Part shown: positions 1-6,925 of the stretch, piece after piece | Layout of the letters: each line of letters begins with the position of its first letter | How positions within the stretch are numbered: position 1 is the stretch's first letter | Assembly: GCA_020048335.1 (NCBI GenBank) | Contig: JAIFMS010000193.1 | Span: forward strand, 1-34,077 | Length of the DNA stretch: 34,077 nucleotides | Direction of reading: 5' to 3' | From: Methylococcaceae bacterium | GTDB lineage: Bacteria > Pseudomonadota > Gammaproteobacteria > Methylococcales > Methylomonadaceae | The notes under the pieces: model-generated | Databases searched by the model: none | Seen by the model: the letters and a program-made list of their open reading frames with translations, nothing else | What the model was told of the DNA's origin: nothing | Made by a program: the position numbers and the translations under genes

Positions 1-321
1 ATTGATATAGGGGGAAAAATAATCGCAAATGTTCATCTGGAGTTAGAAGAAGGAACGACTCTAAAAATTGCTGCAACTCAAGAACAATTAGCGCAAGGCG
101 AACAGAATCGGTTATATCGACCTGCTTTACTTCACGTTATGGCGGAAGAAAATTTGCTCACCGGTCAATTACGCAACCATAGGTTACTTGATTTTGTAGA
201 TTATCAGCCTAGTTACAACGAAACGACTTTTAACCAAATGGTGGCACGCGGCACGCAAGCTTGGGCAGACGTTACGGATGCTACGGACTGGCTGCAAACT
301 TTGCGAGGCTATCAAGCATGA
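1..321 (+). CDS. 3' end of unknown gene upstream of PIN toxin
   Basis: An open frame runs from the first base of the window to a TGA at 319-321, so the 5' end lies outside. The visible 106 residues are soluble and acidic, with an ELEEGTTLKIAA stretch near the start and a Trp-containing C terminus. I do not recognise the family. Its stop overlaps the start of the PIN-domain gene in an ATGA arrangement, which suggests translational coupling. By position it could be the antitoxin partner of that PIN protein, but nothing in the residues proves it. Confidence 0.6.
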   Translation: MDIGGKIIANVHLELEEGTTLKIAATQEQLAQGEQNRLYRPALLHVMAEENLLTGQLRNHRLLDFVDYQPSYNETTFNQMVARGTQAWADVTDATDWLQTLRGYQA

Positions 322-815
322 TAGGTTCCGTCTTGTTAGATACCAGCTTTCTTATTTCGCTGGTTGATAGTAACCGCGCCCATCATGCCATTGCAAAACA
401 GTATTACAAATATCTACTTGAACAAAAAATCCCGCTTTATTTTTCTGCCATCGTCGCGTCGGAGTTTGCGATTAAACAACCGATTACCGATTTAGAACTT
501 CACAATTTTATCCCCCTCCCTTTTAATATTCCCCACTCTATGAAAGCGGCAGCTCTATGGAATTTACTCGATGGACGCGACAGCGGTGACAATCGAGCTG
601 TCATTAAAGATGACATGAAAATTATTGCTCAAGCTTTATCTGAAAAAATTCCTTTCATTTTGACAGATGATGCTAAAACTTTTTACAAATATTGTGAGCG
701 ATTGCGACTATCAAATGACTTAAACATCAAAGCGATAAAATTAGAAGATGGTTTTCAATCGGAGGCTATCCTTTCTAAACTTTCGTACTCTGAAAATCAG
801 ACAAATTTATTTTAA
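318..815 (+). CDS. PIN-domain protein, VapC-like toxin
   Basis: This 165-aa protein has the PIN-domain layout of a Mg-dependent ribonuclease: LLDTSFLISLVD at the N terminus with the first Asp (D8), a Glu in AIVASEF (about E49), and later acidic residues in KDDMKII and ILTDDAKTF. The ATG at 318 is preferred over the in-frame ATG at 261, because it places the first PIN strand at the N terminus and overlaps the upstream stop by four bases. Such proteins usually act as toxins that cleave RNA and are neutralised by the gene just upstream. The exact RNA target cannot be read from the sequence. Confidence 0.75.
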   Translation: MIGSVLLDTSFLISLVDSNRAHHAIAKQYYKYLLEQKIPLYFSAIVASEFAIKQPITDLELHNFIPLPFNIPHSMKAAALWNLLDGRDSGDNRAVIKDDMKIIAQALSEKIPFILTDDAKTFYKYCERLRLSNDLNIKAIKLEDGFQSEAILSKLSYSENQTNLF

Positions 816-830
816 CCAGAAGGTGAAAAA

Positions 831-2045
831 ATGGCAGTAGGACACATCAATTTTCCAGAAATGCCGCCTATCGCGGGCATTCGCTTAGGCACAGCCAATG
901 CAGGCATTAAACAAACCGTGCGGGCTGATATTTTAGTGGTCGAAATGGCAGAAAGCGCGAGCTGCGCGGCAGTGTTTACCCAAAATGCGTTTTGCGCCGC
1001 GCCCGTGTTGCTTGCCAGAGCGCATTTACCCCAAGCCCCGCGCTGGTTATTAATCAATTCAGGCAATGCCAATGCAGGAACAGGCAAGCAAGGATTAAAC
1101 GATGCAGCAGCCTGTTGTGAATTAGTAGCCGCCTTAACCAACGGCACGGCAAACCAAGTGTTGCCGTTTTCAACTGGGGTGATTGGCGAACCGCTGGCTG
1201 TCGCTAAAATAGCAGCCGCTTTACCCAACGCAATAGCGGATTTGTCCGAACAGCACTGGCAAGCCGCAGCCCAAGCGATTATGACTACCGACACCTTTGC
1301 AAAAACGGTCACGCGCGAGCTTGATTTAGACGGTCACACGGTGCGCATCAATGGCATTTCCAAAGGTGCGGGGATGATTCAACCGAATATGGCGACCATG
1401 CTGGGATTTATTGCTACCGATGCAAAAATAGAACAACCGTTACTACAATCCCTTTTAAATCAATCGGTTGAGCAATCTTTTAATCGCATTACTGTGGATG
1501 GCGACACCTCCACGAATGATGCCTGCGTATTAATGGCAAGCGGTTGTTCTTCTGCCCCTGAAATTAGCGTAGAAAGTCCACATTACGCGCTTTTTGCCGC
1601 TGCTATTATGGCGGTGTGCAAAGAGTTAGCCGAGTTGATTATTCGTGACGGCGAGGGCGCAACCAAATTAATTCGCATTGTGGTGACAGAAGCGCGTGAT
1701 GAGGCAGAAGCCGTGATGGTTGGAAAAACTATTGCCCATTCGCCGCTAGTGAAAACCGCTTTTTTTGCCAGCGACCCGAATTGGGGACGCATTTTGGCAG
1801 CAGTGGGACGGGCTGGGGTGGAAAATATGGTGTTAGAGAAAGTCGCGCTTTATTTAGGCGATGTGTGCATTGTTGAACAGGGTGGACGGGCGGCAAGTTA
1901 CACAGAAGCCGCAGGGCAAGCGGTGATGAACAACGAAGAAATTACTGTTACAGTGAATTTAGGACGCGGCACGGCAACGCAAGAAGTGCTAACCTGCGAT
2001 TTTTCCTATGATTATGTCAAAATTAATGCCGAATACCGCTCATAA
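831..2045 (+). CDS. argJ: ArgJ, bifunctional ornithine acetyltransferase/N-acetylglutamate synthase
   Basis: ArgJ transfers the acetyl group from N-acetylornithine to glutamate, and may also make N-acetylglutamate from acetyl-CoA, in arginine biosynthesis. The 404-aa length is normal for the family. Visible signatures are NSGNANA (76-82), TTDTFAK (152-158), KGAGMI (178-183) and the self-cleavage junction in MATML, between A188 and T189, where Thr becomes the N-terminal nucleophile of the beta chain. The ATG at 831 has a purine-rich AGAAGGTG ribosome site just upstream. Its 3' end overlaps the earliest start of the Nudix-ThiE gene. Whether it uses acetyl-CoA as well cannot be decided from the sequence. 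Confidence 0.95.
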   Translation: MAVGHINFPEMPPIAGIRLGTANAGIKQTVRADILVVEMAESASCAAVFTQNAFCAAPVLLARAHLPQAPRWLLINSGNANAGTGKQGLNDAAACCELVAALTNGTANQVLPFSTGVIGEPLAVAKIAAALPNAIADLSEQHWQAAAQAIMTTDTFAKTVTRELDLDGHTVRINGISKGAGMIQPNMATMLGFIATDAKIEQPLLQSLLNQSVEQSFNRITVDGDTSTNDACVLMASGCSSAPEISVESPHYALFAAAIMAVCKELAELIIRDGEGATKLIRIVVTEARDEAEAVMVGKTIAHSPLVKTAFFASDPNWGRILAAVGRAGVENMVLEKVALYLGDVCIVEQGGRAASYTEAAGQAVMNNEEITVTVNLGRGTATQEVLTCDFSYDYVKINAEYRS

Positions 2046-2985
2046 TTTTACCCCGTCAGAAACGCCTTTTTTACACGTTGCCGTTGGGGTGATTAAAAAT
2101 ACCCACGGTGACGTACTGATTTCCCAACGCGCCGCTCATGTTCATCAAGGCGGTTTGTGGGAATTTCCAGGCGGCAAAGTTGAAACAGGCGAATCGCCTT
2201 ATCAAGCTTTGCAGCGTGAGTTACTGGAAGAATTAAATTTACAGGTTCTTTGCGCCCAACCGCTGATTCAAGTGCGTCATCATTATCCTGATATTTCGGT
2301 ACTTCTCGATGTTTGGTTAGTGGAAAGTTTCACAGGAAACATTCACGGTTGTGAAGGACAAGCCATCCGCTGGGTTTGTGTGGATAACCTACAACACTAT
2401 GCGTTTCCTGCGGCAAACTTGCCCATTATTCAAGCGGTGTCTGTACCACGTTGTTATGCGATTTTGCAAGAAACCGATTTGCTCACTTTACAAACCCAGT
2501 TACAACATTTATTAAGGCAAGGAATCGGTTTAATTCAAGCCCGTTTCAAAACCTTTTCTGCCAGTCAAGTGCTTGATTTTATGGAATTTGCATTACCGTT
2601 ATGCAAAACTTATCACGCGACATTATTGCTTAATTCAACCACGCATACTCTGACAACGCCTTGTGATGGAGTGCATTTTACCAGTGCGGATTTAATGCGC
2701 TTACAGGAACGCCCGCCTTTTGCAGGTCGATTCGGTGCATCGTGTCATAATTTAGCCCAATTGCAACACGCGCAAAAAATCGGTTTAGATTTTGCGGTGC
2801 TTGCGCCTGTGTTAAAAACCCTGACCCATCCTGACGCACAGCTGTTGGGCTGGGAGAATTTTGCCCACTTAGTTGCACAAGTGAATTTGCCTGTTTACGC
2901 GCTGGGGGGGGTGAATTTAGCCGATAACGAAATGGCTTGGCATTGTGGTGGACAAGGGATTGCGGGAATTCGGGCGTTTTACTAA
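2008..2985 (+). CDS. Nudix hydrolase (MutT-type) fused to a ThiE-like domain
   Basis: Residues about 20-145 form a Nudix domain with a complete box: GGKVETGE, seven residues, then RELLEEL, as in MutT enzymes that clean 8-oxo-dGTP from the nucleotide pool. Residues about 150-325 resemble a thiamine-phosphate synthase TIM barrel, with GASCHN, PVLKTLTHP and PVYALGG. The ThiE half has IQARFKT where active enzymes usually have a QLR-K pattern, so it may not be a working thiamine enzyme. This fusion is common in gammaproteobacteria. Starts at 2008, 2014 or 2026 are all possible and all overlap argJ, so translational coupling is likely. Confidence 0.88.
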   Translation: MIMSKLMPNTAHNFTPSETPFLHVAVGVIKNTHGDVLISQRAAHVHQGGLWEFPGGKVETGESPYQALQRELLEELNLQVLCAQPLIQVRHHYPDISVLLDVWLVESFTGNIHGCEGQAIRWVCVDNLQHYAFPAANLPIIQAVSVPRCYAILQETDLLTLQTQLQHLLRQGIGLIQARFKTFSASQVLDFMEFALPLCKTYHATLLLNSTTHTLTTPCDGVHFTSADLMRLQERPPFAGRFGASCHNLAQLQHAQKIGLDFAVLAPVLKTLTHPDAQLLGWENFAHLVAQVNLPVYALGGVNLADNEMAWHCGGQGIAGIRAFY

Positions 2986-2997
2986 ATAGGAAAAAAT

Positions 2998-3759
2998 ATG
3001 AAACAAGTCGCTTCTTTACGTTATGAGGTTATTTTTAAAAAAGCCTTTTCCAAACCAGATATTTTTACGGCTTTTGTTAACGCTGTTTTAGGCATCGAAT
3101 TGGAAATTACCGCAGTGGAAACGGAAAAAACCTTTGAGCAAAAAATAGGACAGGTCAAATCCCGTTTTGATTTGTATGCGCACGATAGTAAAAATCGGGT
3201 GATTGTGGATATACAACACGTTCAACATGAAGATTATTATGACCGTTTTTTACATTACCATTGTATTGCCTTGTTGGAACAGGTCAAAAATGCAACCAAT
3301 TATCAGCCACAAGCCAAAGTATTTACCATTGTCGTTTTAACTTCTGAAAATAAACAGCAAAAAGATGTCTTGACGATTGATTTTGACCCAAAAGATTTGC
3401 AAGGTAATGGGATTAATAAAATTGCGCATAAAGTGATTTATTTATGTCCGCATTTTGTGAATGAGAATACGCCGAAAGAATATCGGGAATGGTTAGAGGC
3501 CATTGAGGATACCTTGGATGGTAAAGTGGATGAAACGCATTATCAGAATGCGAGTATTCAGAAAATATTTAAATTGATTGAAGAGGATAGTATTACGCCA
3601 GAAGAACGTTATGATTTATTTGAGGAATCACATCGCCGTGAAGAGATCATTAGTGAACGTAAAATTATTGCAAAAAATATGTTGGAAAAAGGTTTTGATT
3701 TAAAAACGATTATGGAATTAACGGGTTTAGCATTGGCTGAAATTGAAAAGATTGGATAA
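2998..3759 (+). CDS. Rpn-family PD-(D/E)XK nuclease/putative transposase
   Basis: The 253-aa protein matches the PDDEXK_2/Rpn family of recombination-promoting nucleases. It opens with MKQVASLRYEVIFKKAF, followed by SRFDLYAHDSKNRVIVDIQ, where the Asp of RFDLY and the DIQ triplet fit the PD-(D/E)XK core. The C-terminal third is charged and helical. It starts 12 bases after the Nudix-ThiE stop with a GGAAAAA ribosome site, and reads as an accessory gene added behind the metabolic genes. Members promote RecA-independent DNA exchange in E. coli. Activity here is inferred only from the fold. Confidence 0.82.
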   Translation: MKQVASLRYEVIFKKAFSKPDIFTAFVNAVLGIELEITAVETEKTFEQKIGQVKSRFDLYAHDSKNRVIVDIQHVQHEDYYDRFLHYHCIALLEQVKNATNYQPQAKVFTIVVLTSENKQQKDVLTIDFDPKDLQGNGINKIAHKVIYLCPHFVNENTPKEYREWLEAIEDTLDGKVDETHYQNASIQKIFKLIEEDSITPEERYDLFEESHRREEIISERKIIAKNMLEKGFDLKTIMELTGLALAEIEKIG

Positions 3760-3789
3760 TAAGAAGAATTTATTTAGAACAAAGTTTAA

Positions 3790-3918
3790 TCAGCGAGGCG
3801 AAGTTCTTTGCTGATTTTACAGTTTGGGACGAAACAAAGTAATGCACAGCGATTGCTACATTCATTAGCGCAAGCGCGGAAAGGTCAGTTTTCAGAAAAA
3901 CAATTGATTAAAGAATAA
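3790..3918 (+). pseudogene. C-terminal remnant of a small antitoxin-like protein
   Basis: No start codon is present, but the frame ending in TAA at 3916-3918 reads as a protein tail, FGTKQSNAQRLLHSLAQARK followed by a short basic end. It is preceded by an in-frame stop at 3787. The composition suggests the C terminus of a small antitoxin-type protein whose front half has been lost. The family is not identified. Confidence 0.4.
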
Positions 3919-3948
3919 ACTTGTTATTTACCGATGACGCATAAATAA

Positions 3949-4281
3949 ATGAAACTAAAAAAACTTGAAGTTGACGGGCGCATTCCTTTTGATGGTCGCA
4001 TGGTTAAAGTTAATGTTGTAGATTATGACCCCGCAGATTATCTGACTACGCCAGAGGCAGTGCGTGAGTATTTACAAGCGGCGTTAGAAGAGGGGGATGT
4101 TAATTATTTCATTCAAGCTCTGTCTGATGCGGCGCGTAGTCAAGGCATGGCACGAAGCATTGAATTGTCTGGGTTAGCCAATAAGCAGATGCTTAAATCG
4201 CTTTGCACGGATAAACATCCGCCTTTTGAAACGGTTTATCAGGCGTTGAAGGTTTTGAATATGCGTTTGCATATAGCGTAG
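3949..4281 (+). CDS. HI1420-like addiction-module antidote, orphan
   Basis: The 110-aa protein matches the putative addiction-module antidote family typified by HI1420 (HigA/XRE-like helix-turn-helix). The typical features are DYLTTPEAVREYLQAALEEGD near residues 27-47, DAARSQGMARSIELSGL in the helix-turn-helix region, and a VYQALKVLNMRLHIA tail. In this family the RelE-like toxin gene normally lies immediately upstream. Here that space holds only antitoxin debris, so the antidote looks orphaned. No good ribosome site precedes the ATG at 3949. A second copy of its C terminus occurs at 5125-5184. Confidence 0.82.
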   Translation: MKLKKLEVDGRIPFDGRMVKVNVVDYDPADYLTTPEAVREYLQAALEEGDVNYFIQALSDAARSQGMARSIELSGLANKQMLKSLCTDKHPPFETVYQALKVLNMRLHIA

Positions 4282-4299
4282 TTTATGAGGAGTTAAAAA

Positions 4300-4523
4300 A
4301 TGAGCGTAACAAAAGAACAGCTTAAACAGGAAATTAACAGCTTAAATGAGCCAGAGTTTGAACAGATTTACCCTTTAATACAGCAAATTATTGAAAAATG
4401 TAAGCGGCAAAAACTATCAATTTGTTTGATGAATTAGCAGAAATTAAACTTGATGCGCCGAAAGATTTTGCTGCAACTTTTGACCAATATTTAAGCCGTG
4501 AAAAAAATTTTATTGTCAGGTAA
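4300..4523 (+). pseudogene. Frameshifted small antitoxin gene
   Basis: An ATG at 4300 preceded by TGAGGAG opens a 45-codon frame that stops at 4435-4437. The other frame continues past it, reading KTINLFDELAEIKLDAPKDF and on to a TAA at 4521-4523. The two parts join naturally near the AAGCGGCAAAAACT stretch at 4402-4415 to give about 74 residues, the size of small antitoxins. A one-base slip there, or a sequencing error in the A run, explains the break. The toxin partner is missing, because the next gene starts a Phd/ParE pair. Confidence 0.6.
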
Positions 4524-4529
4524 AACACT

Positions 4530-4805
4530 ATGATACTTTCTAAAAATATCCAACCTATCAGCTATTTACAAACCAATACGACTGAAATGATTGAAAGTTT
4601 GAATAACACGCATCAGCCAATGATTATTACTCAAAATGGCAAAGCGGCGATGGTGATTCAGTCGGTAACGGATTATGAGCAGACTTTAGCAAGTTTGGCT
4701 TTACTGAAATTATTGGCGCAAAGTCAGCAGGCGGTTAAAGAGGGTAAAGTTGTTAGCAGCACGGAAGCTTTTGCACAGTTGCGACAACGGCGGGGCTTGC
4801 AATGA
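4530..4805 (+). CDS. Phd/YefM-type antitoxin
   Basis: A 91-aa protein with the Phd/YefM fold signature: QPISYLQTNTTEMIESLN followed by PMIITQNGKAAMVIQSV, the usual N-terminal DNA-binding and dimer strand pattern. The C terminus is Gln- and Lys-rich and would wrap the toxin. It overlaps the following ParE/RelE toxin gene by four bases (ATGA), typical of co-translated antitoxin-toxin pairs. It is related to the antitoxin at 18216-18488, sharing the KPISYL/QPISYL start, the ITQNG motif and the LALLKLLA segment. Confidence 0.88.
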   Translation: MILSKNIQPISYLQTNTTEMIESLNNTHQPMIITQNGKAAMVIQSVTDYEQTLASLALLKLLAQSQQAVKEGKVVSSTEAFAQLRQRRGLQ

Positions 4806-5122
4806 GTTTTGAAGTTCTGCTTTCTGAACCCGCTTTAGCTGATTTGTTCAGTATCAATGATTATTTCTTGCTGAATGTTAGCGACAAGATTGCAGCAGAG
4901 ATTATTGATAGTTTGGAAGAGGCGGTAAATAGTTTGACGGATTTTCCTGAACGCGGCAGTTTTCCGAAGGAGTTGCTGGCGTTGGGGATTAAGCAGTATC
5001 GGCAACTTATTGTTACACCTTATCGGATTATTTATGAGGTGTTAGCCGATAAGGTGATTGTTCATGCGGTGCTTGATGGGCGGCGAGATATGGAAACGTT
5101 GTTGATTAGGCGGTTGTTGTGA
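4802..5122 (+). CDS. RelE/ParE-family toxin
   Basis: A 106-aa RelE/ParE superfamily toxin. The order is SEPALADLFSINDYF (helical N-terminal region), FPERGSFPKELL, then the core strands QYRQLIVTPYRIIYEV and VIVHAVLDGRRDMETLL. The HAVLDGRRD end is the common C-terminal signature of ParE-like toxins paired with Phd/YefM antitoxins. The RelE group cleaves ribosome-bound mRNA and the ParE group blocks gyrase, and the sequence does not settle which. It overlaps its antitoxin by four bases and is related to the toxin at 17890-18213. Confidence 0.88.
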   Translation: MSFEVLLSEPALADLFSINDYFLLNVSDKIAAEIIDSLEEAVNSLTDFPERGSFPKELLALGIKQYRQLIVTPYRIIYEVLADKVIVHAVLDGRRDMETLLIRRLL

Positions 5123-5124
5123 AA

Positions 5125-5184
5125 CTGTTTTTTCAGGCGTTAAAGGTTTTGGATATGCGGTTGCATCTGGCGTGTGAGCTTTGA
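5125..5184 (+). pseudogene. C-terminal fragment of a second HI1420-like antidote
   Basis: The frame reads LFFQALKVLDMRLHLACEL and ends at TGA 5182-5184. It closely matches the C terminus of the orphan antidote at 3949-4281 (VYQALKVLNMRLHIA), and the DNA is alike over about 45 bases. No start or N-terminal part is present. The stop codon lies inside the -35 box of the retron promoter, so the retron leader begins exactly at the edge of this fragment. Confidence 0.7.
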
Positions 5185-5209
5185 CACAAACTAAAATCTA
5201 ACGTATATT
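5181..5209 (+). promoter_or_regulatory. Consensus sigma70 promoter of the retron operon
   Basis: TTGACA at 5181-5186 and TATATT at 5204-5209 are separated by exactly 17 bases. This is a perfect -35 box with a near-perfect -10 box, and the strongest promoter-like match noticed in the window. Transcription should start near 5216, giving an untranslated leader of about 270 bases before the first ATG at 5486. Strong constitutive expression of the leader RNA is expected. Confidence 0.85.
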
Positions 5210-5215
5210 GCAATC

Positions 5216-5446
5216 GCGGGTGTTAGTCGCCCGTTTGTTTTTGCTCTTTAAAATTACTACGTTTGTATCCTAACGAGAAAGCGATGCCTTTCGGGGCGAA
5301 CCTTCGGGTTCATGACCGGGCTGCGGGGACTTGCCTAAGCGCGTGTGAATTCATGTGTATATCTAGGCGACCGTTGTCAGGAGTAAAGGTTAAGAGTCGT
5401 CCACAATCAATCCTTATATTCTCGTATTCCTAATTGTTGGTCAGGA
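5216..5446 (+). ncRNA. Candidate retron msr-msd RNA leader
   Basis: The 300-base non-coding stretch between promoter and first gene is highly structured. GCCT-TTCG-GGGC (5286-5297) is followed at once by GAACC-TTCG-GGTTC (5298-5311), two tandem UUCG hairpins like msr stem-loops bound by the reverse transcriptase. An AGCGA at 5280-5284 precedes the first stem, as the branching-G context does in known retrons. A longer imperfect hairpin at 5331-5370 (GCCTA/TAGGC outer stem, GAATTC centre) fits an msd stem. ACGAGAA (5273-5279) can pair with TTCTCGT (5419-5425) as a short a1/a2. The ends are approximate and the a1/a2 assignment is tentative. Confidence 0.7.
5242..5253 (+). promoter_or_regulatory. 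boxA-like antitermination site in retron leader
   Basis: TGCTCTTTAAAA differs at one base from the ribosomal-operon boxA TGCTCTTTAACA that recruits NusB/NusE. It sits about 26 bases after the predicted transcription start, just downstream of a small hairpin (CGGG 5217-5220 with CCCG 5230-5233) followed by a T-rich run. This order resembles an rrn leader. A function in antitermination is inferred from sequence likeness. Confidence 0.45.
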
Positions 5447-5485
5447 GTGGCTTTGCCACAAATAACATCAATCCAAGGAGAAAAC

Positions 5486-5707
5486 ATGCAATTCAAAAAT
5501 AGTATCGTAGTAATTAAAATAAACAACAATTTGCAATCGCCCCACGCGACACAAATTGAAAAGACAAAACAAGTTGATTCGGATCAAGGCAGTAAATTGA
5601 CACGTTTTAGAGGTTTTATTAAAGACCTTAGTGCAATTTCCACCTTGGTTGTTAGCTTAATTGCCATTTCTCATGAAATTTTTGAATTCGTGAGAAAATT
5701 TTTCTAA
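5486..5707 (+). CDS. Small single-pass membrane protein, likely retron effector
   Basis: A 73-aa protein with a polar N-terminal half (lysines, glutamines) and one hydrophobic helix at about residues 44-63, in FIKDLSAISTLVVSLIAISH, followed by FEFVRKFF. The ATG at 5486 is chosen over the GTG at 5447 because AAGGAG lies five bases upstream of it. A small hairpin (GTGGC-TTT-GCCAC, 5447-5459) stands just before the ribosome site. It sits between the structured leader and the reverse transcriptase, where retrons carry their effector. Several retron effectors are membrane proteins that harm the cell envelope when triggered. No homologue is recognised, so the role is inferred from position. Confidence 0.75.
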   Translation: MQFKNSIVVIKINNNLQSPHATQIEKTKQVDSDQGSKLTRFRGFIKDLSAISTLVVSLIAISHEIFEFVRKFF

Positions 5708-5741
5708 CAACTGACTCTTAAACCCATTGCTTCCCTTATTT

Positions 5742-6923
5742 ATGAAGCTAAAACCTTATTACCCCCATAATCCCATTGCCTCTATTGAGGCACTGGCGAC
5801 CACTTTAGGTATTCATCCTAAACTTCTGCAAGACTTAGCAAATAAAGCTGATGATTCTTATACTGATTTCGTGCTTCCACCAAAAAATAACAAAAAAGGC
5901 AGAAATGTTTGCGAACCCAAGCACGAATTAAAAAAACTACAAAAACGTATTAATTCCAGAATCTTTGAATATGTTGAATATCCTGATTATTTGCAGGGCG
6001 GCATTAAAGATGAAGAAAAACCCCGTGATTATGTTGCCAATGCAACACGCCATGCTAATGCTAACCAAATCATCTGCATTGATATTAAGCAATTTTATCC
6101 CAACATAAAAGCTCAATACGTTGCTAAAGTTTTTCAGTATTTCTTCAATTTTCCGCCTGATGTTTCAGAATGGCTCACAAAGCTCGTTACTTATCACGGC
6201 AGAGTTCCCCAAGGTGGCTGTACTTCTTCTTATATTGCCAATCTCATTTTTTACGATACCGAATACCATTTAGTTTCTGAACTGAGAAAACATAATATTC
6301 AATATTCGCGGCTATTGGATGACATAACTTTGTCAACGCAAGATTCTTTTACCAAAGAACAAGAAACGTTTTGGATTAAAGAAATTGCAGCAATGTTCAA
6401 AAAGTACAAACTTAAAATTAATGGCAAAAAAACTAGAAATGAGCATCGGGCTAATCCTAATGTGAGTTTTGCCGTCACTGGACTTTGGATTGGACATAAA
6501 AAACCTAAAGCTCGCAAAGAAGAACGGCGGTTTATTCGACAGTTAGTTTTTAAATGTGAACAAGAATATAAACAAAGCCAATTTTCTGATGAGTACCATA
6601 AACGTTGGAATGAAGCATCAGGAAAAGTAGCTAAATTACAACGATTAGAGCATATCCAAGCTAAAAAATTTCGTGAAAGACTCAGTTTGATATTGCCAGA
6701 ATATAATGAAAATATGCAAAAACAGCTTATCCTTGAAACAAAAAAGTTAATTAGTTTACCAGCTCCACAAAATCAAAGAGTTGGAAATATTAAGCGTGTG
6801 AATATGCTAATTAATAAATTGGGAATTTTAGCTAGAAATAATAAATCATTGGCTAAATCGCTTCGGTTGCAATTAAATACAGTTTATGCCAATAAACCTA
6901 CCATGAAAGAAATTTGGGAGTAA
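5742..6923 (+). CDS. Retron-type reverse transcriptase
   Basis: This 393-aa reverse transcriptase would copy the msd part of its cognate RNA into RNA-linked DNA. Motifs, numbered from the ATG at 5742: NATRH (100-104), matching the retron-specific NAxxH; DIKQFYPNI (114-122) with the first catalytic Asp; VPQGG (155-159); LLDD (191-194) with the two catalytic Asp; KINGKKTR (motif D region); and VTGL (245-248), the retron VTG signature that helps bind the msr hairpins. LLDD replaces the usual YxDD. A TTG at 5727 is an alternative start, and neither has a good ribosome site. The gene follows the membrane-protein stop by 34 bases and is followed after two bases by the cold-shock gene. Confidence 0.92.
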   Translation: MKLKPYYPHNPIASIEALATTLGIHPKLLQDLANKADDSYTDFVLPPKNNKKGRNVCEPKHELKKLQKRINSRIFEYVEYPDYLQGGIKDEEKPRDYVANATRHANANQIICIDIKQFYPNIKAQYVAKVFQYFFNFPPDVSEWLTKLVTYHGRVPQGGCTSSYIANLIFYDTEYHLVSELRKHNIQYSRLLDDITLSTQDSFTKEQETFWIKEIAAMFKKYKLKINGKKTRNEHRANPNVSFAVTGLWIGHKKPKARKEERRFIRQLVFKCEQEYKQSQFSDEYHKRWNEASGKVAKLQRLEHIQAKKFRERLSLILPEYNENMQKQLILETKKLISLPAPQNQRVGNIKRVNMLINKLGILARNNKSLAKSLRLQLNTVYANKPTMKEIWE

Positions 6924-6925
6924 TC

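Noticed and set aside
812-1312. Minus-strand open frame of 166 codons inside argJ
   Set aside because: It is the antisense shadow of a well-conserved gene, with low-complexity Ala/Ser-rich translation and no family likeness.
5217-5248. Hairpin CGGG/CCCG followed by a T-rich run read as an intrinsic terminator
   Set aside because: It starts at the predicted first transcribed base, the stem has only four pairs, and strong downstream structure and genes follow. It fits a leader hairpin ahead of a boxA better.
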